Assembly (NCBI RefSeq): GCF_024362695.1
Contig: NC_065406.1
Coordinates: 8,556,001-8,620,000 of the forward strand
Direction of reading: 5' to 3'
Length of the DNA: 64,000 nucleotides
Source: Pectinophora gossypiella
Taxonomy: Eukaryota; Arthropoda; Insecta; Lepidoptera; Gelechiidae
The position numbers and the translations under genes are program-made. The notes beneath the pieces are model-generated. The model was not told where the DNA came from. It saw nothing but the letters and a program-made list of their open reading frames with translations, and made no database searches. Positions 36,322-47,264 of the stretch are shown in pieces. Every line of letters starts with the position of its first letter. Position 1 is the first letter of the stretch.

Positions 36322-39300
36322 ATGTTCAAGAAACTCAAAGACAAACTAGCTGAAGAAGTAAAATCTTCTCCACAGAGGATTCAGCAGTTCGCGCAGGCTG
36401 CTCAGGTGAGTCCCTCGTCCTAGTTTTAATGTGTATTTTTGATACCATCCAACTTATGTTCTCGTTAACACAAATGGAAATAATAGCTATTAGTTTATAT
36501 CCTCATCATATGGGCCAATTCAGCGATATTTTGATGTGCTTTCAATACATACAAATAGGTATATTTGTATGTATTGTATTTGGTACCATGTTAAATTTTC
36601 TGACTCTTTAACACATTTCAAAATAGGTAAATCTCATAAATAACCCGCAAATAATTTGTTCCATAATTATCCCTATTTACAGCTTCGAAGGTATACTGCT
36701 GCCACAGTACATATTTGTTATCTAAAATATAGATGTACAGATTTAGATAAGTATTATGTTTAGATATAGAGGCAAAGAGAACTTGTGTACAAAGAGATAG
36801 TTTCCCATATTTTTTTATGTACATATATCTAATCTAATCTAGCTTATACCATTTATTTATATATTATTTATTTGTAGGCTGCAGTTACATCAGCATCCAG
36901 CAGCATTTCGGACATAACAAACAATGATTTGTTTTCCATTGGGGATAATGGTAAGTCATGTTACTGCCTACTTCAATGTTTATACAAAGTACTCAATTTT
37001 GTTCAAGTCACTCATTGTATCCTTTCTATTTGTTATCATCATCATCCTTAATCTATTTGTTAATTAAGTACAAAATGCTGTTCCGGGAGCAAATAAAAGA
37101 CATAAAACTCGTTTAACTGCTTGTTTACCCGGGCTTGTCGTAAAATCCGATAGAGATTCTGTCCTTTCTAAGATGATAGAAAATTGTTATAAGCAATGGC
37201 TGATCCCATAAGGTTCTCATGTCCATCTTAGGACTTATCAAAAGTGGCTGCAAATTGTTTTTGATTACTTGTGGCTCTGCCCATCCCATTTGGAATTACA
37301 AGTTTTGAATCTGTGTATGTATGTATAAAATAGCTCCTTCATATTGACTTCCCCTTGTATTAACCTCTTACAATAAATAGATTTATGTATGCACTAAACT
37401 TAGTACCTATTATTGAGGAACCGTTTTGTTTTCATTTCAATTGTAATATTTAGTTGGTTACATTACCATTGTATTTGTTATCAGACCTTAAACTGTTTCA
37501 GCCTAAAAGGTCATGGTGGCCTGAGAAGATTTAGGAGGTTTCACCACACTATATTATGTATGTCAGATGTGAGAATATTATACTTTTAAATTTCAGATAG
37601 TCAGCAAAGTCGTGCAGTCAAATCGTCCCCAAGCGATTTCAAAACTACATTCCAAGATGTTTCCCTTGGTCAAGCTGCATCCATGCAAACCAGCACAGAT
37701 TCTATGGACTTTGTCTCTAGTCAAGACTTGACCGTAAGTAATCTTTATATTTCGTATATTTATATCTTACGATTATTTTTATAAATACATCTGCAATGTA
37801 TGTCACTTATAAATTCTCGTTTACAGGAGAATCAAAGACAAAGAAGACTTTCAAACAGTTCATTTGCTAGTGATGTGTCCTTCAGATTGCCTAGCTATGA
37901 AACTCCATCTATGTACCACTTACAGGTTAGTTTTATGCTACTTTACTTTATCAAGATTTATTTATTTATAATGTATTTAAAAACAGGAGAACTACTTGAT
38001 ATTGGAAATTTCATGTTTACTGTACATTAAATCAATCAACTACTTTGTAAAATTCCAGTCTGATATGGAAGTATCTGCCAGTGAAGCGGAAGAGCGTGGT
38101 TTCTCTGGCGGCAATGTCAGCCTCGACCGCGTCACGAAAGAACAGATATATGCCGCGTATAGACGTACGCAAGAGCGATACACTAAATATCGAACACAGT
38201 ACGCCGATTTAGCGCGACACTACAAACTTCTGGAACGAGAAAACGCAAAAGCAAGGGTATGTATATTGTTAATCCAATGCTTAGCTGGAAAAACTCATAA
38301 GCCTTTATATGCCAGTTGTTAGAGTAACAGAAGATAAAGAGATAAGCTGCTGAATTAATGTTTCAGTGTCTGTTTTTTTCAGAGTGTCTTGGTAGAAACT
38401 CAGGATAAAGCATTGAGAAGAATATCAGAATTGAGAGAACAGTGTACATTAGAACAAAGTGCAAAGGTAGATTTTCTGTGTATTTTACTTAAATAATACT
38501 ATATAATTGTTACATAGAAATAGACTATTTATCTTCTTCTTTCCTAAATTACAGGCACATTTGGAAAAAGCACTGCGCGTTGAAATAGAGGAGAAAAATT
38601 TGAAAATAGACACTTTGAATACAAAAATAAAACTTCTGCAGAGTGATTGTCAAGACCAAGATGAAAATAGGAATACAGCAGCAGCAAATGAGAACAATGT
38701 CCAATTGATCAGCTTTGACAGTGAAAGTAATCAAACAGCTGATGAATGTAGTAACGTAAATGAGTCCACAGAAACAGTAGCATTGAATACTAAAATCGAA
38801 AAATTAGAAAAATTGCTTACTAAATACAAAGATTCACTTAAATCTACAAAAGAGAAATGTGCGCAATTAACAACAGAAACACAAATTTTTGCTAGCGAGT
38901 TGGAGTCAAAAAATAAAGAAATTGAGCAACTAAAGGTCAAAGTAGAAGAATTACAAGATGCTAAAAAACAAATTGAAGAACTGAACTATCACAATGAAGA
39001 ATTACAAAATAAAGTAAATACATTTGATTTTAACAAAAATAAGGAAATCACTACTCTTGAAATAGATCTCCAAAAAGCGCAAGCTGAAATAGCTCAACTT
39101 CAGAGCAAAATTGAAGTATTTACTAAACGTGAAGAAGAATATGCTATTTCTTTAGCAGAAAATAAACTAAGTATTCATAAAGAACTCGAGAACAAAGAAA
39201 CAGAAATAAAATCTTTGAAGGACCGTTTGACCGAGAGCAATCAGGAAGTTCAGTCACTAAATATTGTAATAAATGATTACAAGAATAATATTGCGTCATT

Positions 39301-42294
39301 AGAAAATGACACATCCAAACTCAAAATCGAAATTCATGAACTTAAGTCAATAAAATCGAAATTTATGGATTTAGAATCCCAAATAGAAGAACTCACACAA
39401 AAGTGTCAATCTTTAGAAAATTCGAAAACTAAAGCAGATGAAGAGTACAAGTGTCTTCAGTTGCAGCTGAAACAAGAAACCGCAGAAAAATTGGCTATGA
39501 TTGATAGAAATACTTATTTGGAAAACCGAAATTCACAGTTGTCTGAAGAAAATACGAAGAAGACATCTCAAATAAGCAGTTTAGATAGTGAAATGCAAAA
39601 ATTGAAAAAGGAGAAGGAAAATATTGCTGAAGGAGACAGTTCTCAAAAAGTTAAAACTATGGAAGAAATTGAAATTTGGAAAAATAAATGTAGTGGACTT
39701 GAATCGGAAATCCAAGAAGAAAGAGATGAACTAGTAAAACTACAATCTGAGATTGAAAAATTACTGGCAAATCATGAATCAATACAAAGACAGAACTTAG
39801 ACCTGAATAAACAATTGAATGACTTGAAAAATGAAAATCAGATATTATTGCAACAACAATCGGATAAATTAAATATTAAAAAAGTTTGCAATAACCTTCT
39901 TCTTCAAATAAATGATTTGAAAGAAGATATTTCTCTTACTGCTCAAGACACAAATTCGCTTAAGAAATGTAATTTAAGTGAAATGACTAAATTAAAAGAA
40001 AGTATCAATGAGTTTTTACGCAATATACCTCAAACAGATGAGATTAACAGACTGAAAGCTGCGTTTGAAGAACATAAAAGCCTCCACTCTTCTGCACGAA
40101 TTGAAATAAAGCAGATTTCACAAGAACTTCAAGATGTTTCAGAGCTACTGAAGTCGGTGAAAGAAGAAAACAGCAGACTTAAATTGGAAATAAATGCCTA
40201 CGAATTGCAAACACGCGAAATGGAGGAAAACATAATTAAATATAATGAAGATTGCGAGCAAGCTACAGAAAAATTAAGGTATGCTAATGCAGATAAGCAA
40301 GAACTGGAGGATAAACTACAACTGTCTAATGTGAAATGTCAACAACTTCAAAACACAATTGACCACAATATCAAAGAATACTCTATATTAAAACAAGAAA
40401 TAACCAATATGGATGAGAAGATCAATAGTTTGGAAAAACACAGTGTAATGCAAAGTACTGAAATTAAATCTTTAAACGAAAAACTAGAAGACAGTGATCA
40501 CAAATTAATAAAATTGCAAGAAGAAAACAAGTCATTAGAAGAACAATTAGAAGTGTCTAATGTCAAAAGTCAGGAGCACCAAAACATAATAGACCAAAAT
40601 ATTAAGGAATGCTCTACGTTAAAACAAGAAATAGCCAGTGTAGTTGAAAAGCTAAATAATTCAGAACAAGACAGAGTACTGCAAAGTACTAAAATTACAG
40701 CCTCGAAGGAAGAACTAGAAGACGCAATTCATAAATTTAACTTTTTACAAGAAGAAAACGAAGCCTTGCGAAAAGAGTTGAAAAACTGTGAGAGAAGTCA
40801 AGAACAAACTGTAATATTACAACAAAATATCACAGAATTGACTCAAGAAAATAATTCGCTCAAAAGACAAACTGAAGGAATTGCAAACAATGTGAAAGAG
40901 CTTGAAATTGAGCTAAGCGAAGTACGTAAATCACATATGGAAATAGAAAATGAAAAAGATCACTTAAACTCGATTATAGAACAATTAGAAAGTAATGAAA
41001 AGGAAAGGGATCGGTCTGACAAAGACACACAAACTGCTAATACAGATTCTAAAGACGAAGAAGAAACGTCTGTTGTAAAGGTTCAATTTAATGAACTATC
41101 GCAACATGGTCCCTCAGACAATACGTCGATCGAAAATACAGACACCTATCGGTCTATAATACAGGACAATGATTTACTAAAAGAAGAAAATAAACGTTTA
41201 CAATCAGATGTGACAGGGCTTCAAACATACTTGGCTAAAATATCCAAGGAGAACAGTGAGTTAAATGATAAATTGCGGGAGTTCATTGCGTCGAGTGAAA
41301 ACTCGCCTGACAAAAACGAAATGCTTTATCAAAATATGACTGAACTAAAAAATGAAATAGAGATGGGGAAAGAAAAACTCAATGATTTAATTAGAGAAAA
41401 TACTTTGCTTGTAGAGGAAAACTTAGAACTGAAGGATCAACTTAATTCTCAAAACTACGTAAATCCGTCAGCATTGACTGAAGACAAATTGAAAGATAGA
41501 GAATATTTCGCTTTGAAAGAAAAATACACAAATGTATTAGACGCAAATAATTCTTTAGAAAACAGGATGGTCGAATTAGAAAACATGAATAAATCAGTCA
41601 CTGGAAGTATGATGCAAATGCAAGAAAATAATGAAAAACTGAGATTATCTAATGAGAAATTAGAGAGACGACTAGACGAGGCTCTTGTAAGCTTAAGACA
41701 TTTACATTCCCTACAAGAAAATACAGAACTAGAGTATTTGAGAAACATACTTTATGAGTATCTTACTGGTACTGGTGCACATTCCGTCACATTAGCTAAA
41801 GTATTAGCAGCAGTTGTTAAATTTGATGACAGCCAAACTCACATGGTCCTTCAAAAAGAAAAAGAGCGTCAAGGATTTGTGAGTATCCTTCTCTGACATT
41901 ATTACATTTAGTTTCACATACACTGGGTGTTAGTGACATCGTAACGAATACTGAGGGGGATGATTCAGACCATGATTCTGAGTTAAAATCAAGTGGAATT
42001 TTCCGTCGCAAAATTCATGATTTTTTTAATTATTTTCAATTCTATACTTTTGCGATCGAAAATTCCACTTGATATTAACTCAGGAATGTTTTCGTAACGA
42101 TGTCACTAACACCCTGTATACCTAATACATCTTTGTTGGAATGGACGTCAAGATGGGAGTATAACTATTCAGCCTATCTGATATGTCTATCATAGAAATG
42201 ATTGTTGTGAAAATACAAGAAATTAATATTACCAATGTTTTACCTACCATTAATTATTTTTTTATTTCAGTTACGGCAATTGGGACTTCTATGA
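36322..42294 (+). CDS. Golgin245: Golgin-245/GOLGA4-type GRIP-domain golgin
   Basis: Trans-Golgi coiled-coil tether. Exons, all phase-consistent: 36322-36405, 36878-36950, 37597-37733, 37827-37925, 38059-38256, 38383-38466, 38555-41878, 42271-42294, for 1,340 residues. The N-terminus MFKKLKDKLAEE matches the golgin-245 start. A conserved block near residues 200-235 reads ETQDKALRRISELREQ. A very long coiled coil rich in E, K, Q and L fills the 3.3-kb exon. The C-terminal GRIP domain (LRNILYEYLTGTG through VLQKEKERQ) recruits the protein to trans-Golgi membranes through Arl1. The tiny last exon adds LRQLGLL and the stop. Human GOLGA4 is longer (about 2,230 residues). Two Tc1 copies flank the gene. 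Confidence 0.94.
37085..37335 (+). repeat. SINE in golgin intron 2
   Basis: The body includes TGATCCCATAAGGTTCTCAT and AAAAGTGGCTGCAAATTG and the 3' end GCCCATCCCATTTGGAATTA, then TGTATGTATGTA. It is the same 3' end as near 8,000. This is a familiar lepidopteran short retroposon arrangement; the 5' head is decayed. Confidence 0.55.
41921..42117. repeat. MITE in last golgin intron
   Basis: Left end ACTGGGTGTTAGTGACATCG and right end CGATGTCACTAACACCCTGT are inverted repeats with one mismatch, and inner segments (AAGTGGAATTTTC and GAAAATTCCACTT) also pair. It begins about 40 bp after the donor of the 3.3-kb exon and fills half of the intron. Confidence 0.75.
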
Positions 42295-43911
42295 TACCAA
42301 GTTGCACTTAGCATGCAGCATACACAAAAACTACGATAGTTAATTATATAAATTTAATTATTATAGTTAATTGTAATTTGTATCATGTAAATAGGGATTT
42401 ATTTAACAATAATAATATTATGTAAACAGAACTAAATATTTTTACTCTAATGTAACAGCAATGGTTACTTTTCTGTTGTAAGTAGTTATATACCAACAAA
42501 ATATATTAACAATCATGTTATAATTTTGAGTTATTTATTTAAATTGAAATTATTTTTAATAGAACCTGTTATATACAGGTTAAGGATATTTATTTAAACT
42601 GAGTGTCTTAAAGTTACTATGCAGGGCTACTAAGTAGGTATCACTAAAAATAATGGTTGGTACCTATAGGCACAGCCGTTTTCGCACTAGATTCTCCCAT
42701 CCGAACCAAGTACGTCAAATGACGAACTGATGACAGATCCGGCCACTTCGGATGACAGACTCGCATCGGATAAGAATCGTAGTGCGAAAACAACCCTAAC
42801 GTACGACATTTAACTAGTGAGAACAAACAATCATTAAATGTGAAAATTAACGATACTTAACGACTTTTAACATTACTTGTTTATGATAAAGTTTAGATTT
42901 TTACCTTTAAACAAAGTAAATTTTTGGTATTGGTATCATTAACAAATTCAGGGGTAAAATAATTTTTTTACTAAAATTCTCAGAAATACCGATTTATTCT
43001 ACGCACAAAGTACACACCACAAACAAAATGGTTATACACATACAAAAAATAAATTATTTTATATCTTCAGTTATTTAGAAAACAATGTTATAGATATAAC
43101 GAGACCCTTAAAGCAACATGGGAAAAGAGTAGTCATATGCAGGTGTTCCCATAGATAGTGTTGGCACATTTGTGCAATCAGAAACTATTTCTATCCTAGC
43201 AACTGATCTTGTCAGATATAAATGTTAAGACAAAGGACAGCATCACAGGACAGGTGATGTACACACATAGCCTCCTTTGTCTTTAATATTGTCACCGTCC
43301 TGACGCCTTGTATGTATGAGAGCCATACATACCTGTCTGTATCTACCCTATGTAGCTGTCCCATAAATAATGGAACAAACATAAGTGAAGAAGAAGTCAT
43401 CATTATGAAGAAGATATCTTACATAATGATGTATATTAAAGGTCATCCAAGTTTTTTAATGCTGTAGCTTCAATTCATATATTTTTTGGATCTTTTTTGT
43501 GAATTAGAATAGTGTATCTATCTGACACAGTTAATTGTTTAATTTACGCGCCTGCAAAAACCAGCCAGGTTTTTATTTTTTGCTGAGAAATAATGCTATG
43601 GCTTGCCCCCATTCACCGGAAGATCATATTGAGGATCTGAGCAGACCACAACTCTTCCATAAATATTGTTATAGTCAAACATGTTTCTATTTGTATAAAA
43701 TATATTCAAAAAGTTATAATTAAAGTTATTATAATAATAATATAATTTTTAATTTGTACCTTAATGTTAATAATTAACTAGTGTACTTGTTAACAACGAA
43801 ATTATCAGTGTTCCCAGATACATTAATTTTGTTTTTTTTTTAATATTGGTAATAATATTATAGATACTATGGATACTAGATTTTTAATGTATAATTCATT
43901 TATTAAATATA
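42295..43911. other. Golgin 3' UTR and intergenic DNA
   Basis: AT-rich. Contains one MITE-like hairpin (42,672-42,798) and no gene. Short frames here look random. Confidence 0.45.
42672..42798. repeat. MITE-like hairpin downstream of golgin
   Basis: ACAGCCGTTTTCGCACTAGA at the left pairs imperfectly with TAGTGCGAAAACAACCCT at the right, about 90 bases apart. The inner segments CCATCCGAA and TTCGGATG also pair. Non-coding. Confidence 0.55.
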
Positions 43912-45558
43912 CACTTCTCATCAAAAAAATCGAAACACTTCCGTTTTCATTGTTTCTGTCCGAATTTAACACAAAAAAGAATTCATACGATGAAAAAAAA
44001 TACATAAATGTATAGCTGGCAGTTTGGCCATTACAGTAATAAGCGAAAATTCTAAATTCAAAATTAGAATTTCATTTGTTTATCTTATAAACGAAATGAA
44101 TCACTGTTTTGAGACAAATGTGTGTTTAGGGTTGGAGTACATTTAGCGTTTAAAAACTAAAAATTGGCGCCTATCCTTAAACTTTTTGTTTTTTATTTCA
44201 ATACTGTGACTTTGGGACGTCTGAAAAAAGGTTTTTTTTCTAAAACGTATGGATACTTCGCCCACAGAAGCCGCCCAAGTTGTGGCATTGCTGGATTCTG
44301 GCCTTAGTCAGCGTGTTGTGGCTGCAAGACTGCATCTAAGCCTGTCATCTGTTCATAGAGTCTATAAACGTTATCGGGAGACTGGTTTGTTCACGCGCCG
44401 TTCAGGATCTGGCAGGAATCGGGTTACTTCTGAGCGAGATGATCGATTTATTGTAACAACTTCTTTAAGAAATCAACGCCTTAACGCTTTTCAACTGCAG
44501 CAGCGGCTTCGTGTTGTACGAAGGGTGGCTGTAAGTGACTCTACAATTAGAAGAAGGTTGAAGGATCGTGGACTGGTACCGCATAAGCCAGCAAATGGGC
44601 CGAAATTAACTGCAGACCATCGAAGAGCGCGCCTTAACTTTGCACGTGAGCACCTAAATTGGTCATACCTACAGTGGAGCAAAGTTCTCTTTTCTGATGA
44701 GTGTAAAATTATGCTGTATGGTAACGACGGAAGGAACAAGGTCTACAGAAGAGACGGAGAACGCTATGCACAATGCTGCATTGAAGAAAAGGTCAGCTAT
44801 GGTGGCGGTTCGTGGACGGTTTGGGGAGGAATCAGCGCCGACGGTAAGACAGAGCTTGCTTTCGTGTCTGGGCCACGTCTGCCTGCACTAAACTGTCATC
44901 GGTACGTCGAAGAGTGTCTCGAGCCTCATGTGATGCCCTATGCACATTTTATTGGCAACGGCTTCATATTCATGCACGACAATGCTAGGGCTCACACCGC
45001 GGGCGTCGTACGACATTATCTTAACGAAGTCGATATCTCTATTATGGAATGGCCAGCAAGAAGCCCGGACATGAATCCCATTGAACATCTGTGGGATGAA
45101 TTAAAGAGACGAATTCGAGCAAGAGATCCTGCCCCAGAAACACTTAGCCAGCTGCAAGATGCAATCTGGAAAAGAAAATCTGGAAAAGGAATGGGACAAT
45201 ATACCACAGCATGTGATCGTGACTCTCATCCGATCGATGAAGAACCGTATGGAAGCAGTAATTAGAGCTCGGGGAGGGAATACAAGTTATTAAATAAACG
45301 TTTTTTAGCTTTTTTTTTTCATTTACGTGTGTTGTTTTATCCATTTCCTTTATACTCCATACGGAATAAAAATGACTCATTTAACAAAATACGAAACCTA
45401 TGAAAAATTCATTTAAATTTAGAACATTAAGATTTGATAAGCTCATATTACTCACTATTAAACGACATTTAACATTTATTCCTAAATGTACACATTTTTC
45501 TGATAATCCTGACAAAACGTAAACTTGCAAGGTGTTTCGATTTTTTTGATGAGAAGTG
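43912..45558 (+). mobile_element. Tc1-like transposon, copy 2 (1,647 bp)
   Basis: Same 27-bp inverted repeats as copy 1. TA target sites at 43,910-43,911 and 45,559-45,560. Same orientation as copy 1, 9.9 kb away. The right end lies 65 bp past the stop codon of the C9orf85 homologue, so it sits in or beside that gene's 3' UTR in antisense orientation. Confidence 0.97.
44249..45265 (+). pseudogene. Tc1 transposase with shifted C-terminus (copy 2)
   Basis: 338 codons. The helix-turn-helix region, linker and the whole DD34E catalytic core are intact (SDECK, HDNARAH, PIEHLWDE). At 45,167-45,188 a net gain of 16 bases, a local duplication of TCTGGAAAAG with intervening bases, shifts the frame. 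The last ~30 residues therefore differ from those in copy 1 and the protein ends early. Activity is uncertain, because the lesion lies after the catalytic glutamate. Confidence 0.9.
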
Positions 45559-45623
45559 TATTTAAAACATTAACTTTTATAGCTGTTGTAAAAGAGAAAT
45601 ATACCTGTAATTAAATCTTTACT

Positions 45624-46582
45624 TTACTTTTCTTCATCACTATCACTTAAAAAGTCCATATCATCATCATCATCAATATTAGTATTATTAATACCAGCAG
45701 TCAGTTCTTCAATGTGAGACATCAACTCAGGAGTTATTTTATTTTCACCATCATCATGTTTATTTATAAACCTGTAAAATTACATAAAATTATGAATATG
45801 GTGTATCACAATCGTTGTAAGTTCAATTCTGTGGTATCTGTCTACCTTAACGGAAAAAGGACGTGAACTTATGTATGTATGAATATAAACCTCTGTAATT
45901 TTCATTACAAAGTAGTAAGAGTCAGAATGTTGTCAATACACACCTAAGTATTGATCGACGCTTCCTTTCTGGTAACATTTTTAGCATTGCCTCCAAATCT
46001 GTATTTAGGATTGACTCTGCATTACTTTGCATTGATCCTTCATCATTCTGTAAGCAAAAATTTGTGATAATAATAAAAACTTATGCTCTTTTGTGCCCCG
46101 CGTGAACAAAATACAATAAGTACCTAAAATTTTTAAACACAATAAATCTAATAATTAATGAATATGAAAATTAGTATAGGAAATACTTAATGACAGCGGA
46201 GGGAGATTAAGAAAATAGAAGCACTGTATAAATATAGTACAGAAACAATTGTAAAGATAAGAAAACAAACTTCTGGGTGTTTGCAGCACTTTGTGCAAAC
46301 ATTCTTATCAGCACCACATTTGGAACACATCACGTGGTATGCATGCTTGACCGTTTTTTGACCACAAGCCACACATTTCCCAGGAGCAGTAAGAGTCTTG
46401 TACTTCTTATATTTAATCTTCCAATCAATGATATCCTTGCACCTCTTACATAGTCCTGATATTTCCAAAGAGTTCAATAATTTAGTTTTTTTGCTTGTAT
46501 CATGCAAGTCGTTTTTAAAAGCTGTTTTATTTTGATGTTTTTGTGGTCTTTTTCGGGACACGTTTCCTCTCGACGTGCTCAT
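45624..46582 (-). CDS. C9orf85: C9orf85 homologue (DUF2039 zinc-binding protein)
   Basis: Three exons on the reverse strand: 46582-46271, 46047-45944, 45771-45624, giving 187 residues with consistent phases. The N-terminus MSTSRGNVSRKRPQKHQN matches the conserved GNVxRxRPQKHQN block of the family. Paired CxxC motifs follow (CKRCKD, CVACGQ, CSKCGA, CTKCCK), typical of its zinc-ribbon-like fold. The C-terminus is acidic, ending DMDFLSDSDEEK, as in the human protein. Molecular function is not established. A P-like transposon starts 323 bp upstream of the ATG and a Tc1 copy lies just after the stop. Confidence 0.92.
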
Positions 46583-46905
46583 TTTATAGATCTGTAAATA
46601 ATGCTGTAATAAGCATATTTGAAAAACAATTAAAAATCAAACATTCTTAATTTGGAAAACATATTTACGTTACAAGGTTATTAGGTACCTAATAAAAAAG
46701 TAACAATGATTAGATTAGTAATTAACTAGTAGAATTGTAATTAACTCCAAGGTTATAGGTTATGAAGAAATTAACAACTTACACAACGTGAGCTCACTCT
46801 TTAAAAAATGTTAAAATCAATGACTGTAGGTACAAATTATACACAATCTCACAAAACAAAGAAGAATAACTACAATATTTGACATCACATCACGGAATGA
46901 CAGAC

Positions 46906-46945
46906 CTCAGAACAATAACTAAAGCATAGAAGGAAGGCTAAAATA
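46906..46945 (+). repeat. Left terminal inverted repeat of P-like element
   Basis: 40 bases identical to the reverse complement of 54,225-54,264. The outer end is CTCAGAAC. Preceded by target duplication TGACAGAC. Confidence 0.9.
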
Positions 46946-47264
46946 GCAACAGAACTCTATAATTCTGCTCTACTTTATCTTACGGAACTGGCGTAATGTT
47001 AGACAAAGACGCATATACAAAAATTGTTTCGTAATTTCGTAGGTTGTCACAGGTTTTTCATTGCCTAGTGTTGGGTTTCACTTTAGTAATATGTCGATAA
47101 AATTAAATTTACTTACAATTAATGTCGATATTTTTTTTTTCAAGATTTCTTTTTGTAGGATGCAATTATCTTCTTCTTGATGAAAGGAGACTCTGTCTCT
47201 GATAGGTAAGTATCTAACCATTTTTGGATTCTATTGTCTGGTTTATATTAGTTTGGAGCTGCAG

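Noticed and set aside
38549..38940. Antisense frames opposite the golgin coiled coil
   Set aside because: They are by-products of the biased codon use of the long Glu/Lys/Gln-rich exon.
47161..47208. Possible plus-strand mini-exon between an acceptor-like TTTGTAG and a GTAAGT donor inside the P-like element
   Set aside because: Only 47 bp, with no partner exons on that strand, while the reverse strand carries the supported THAP gene.
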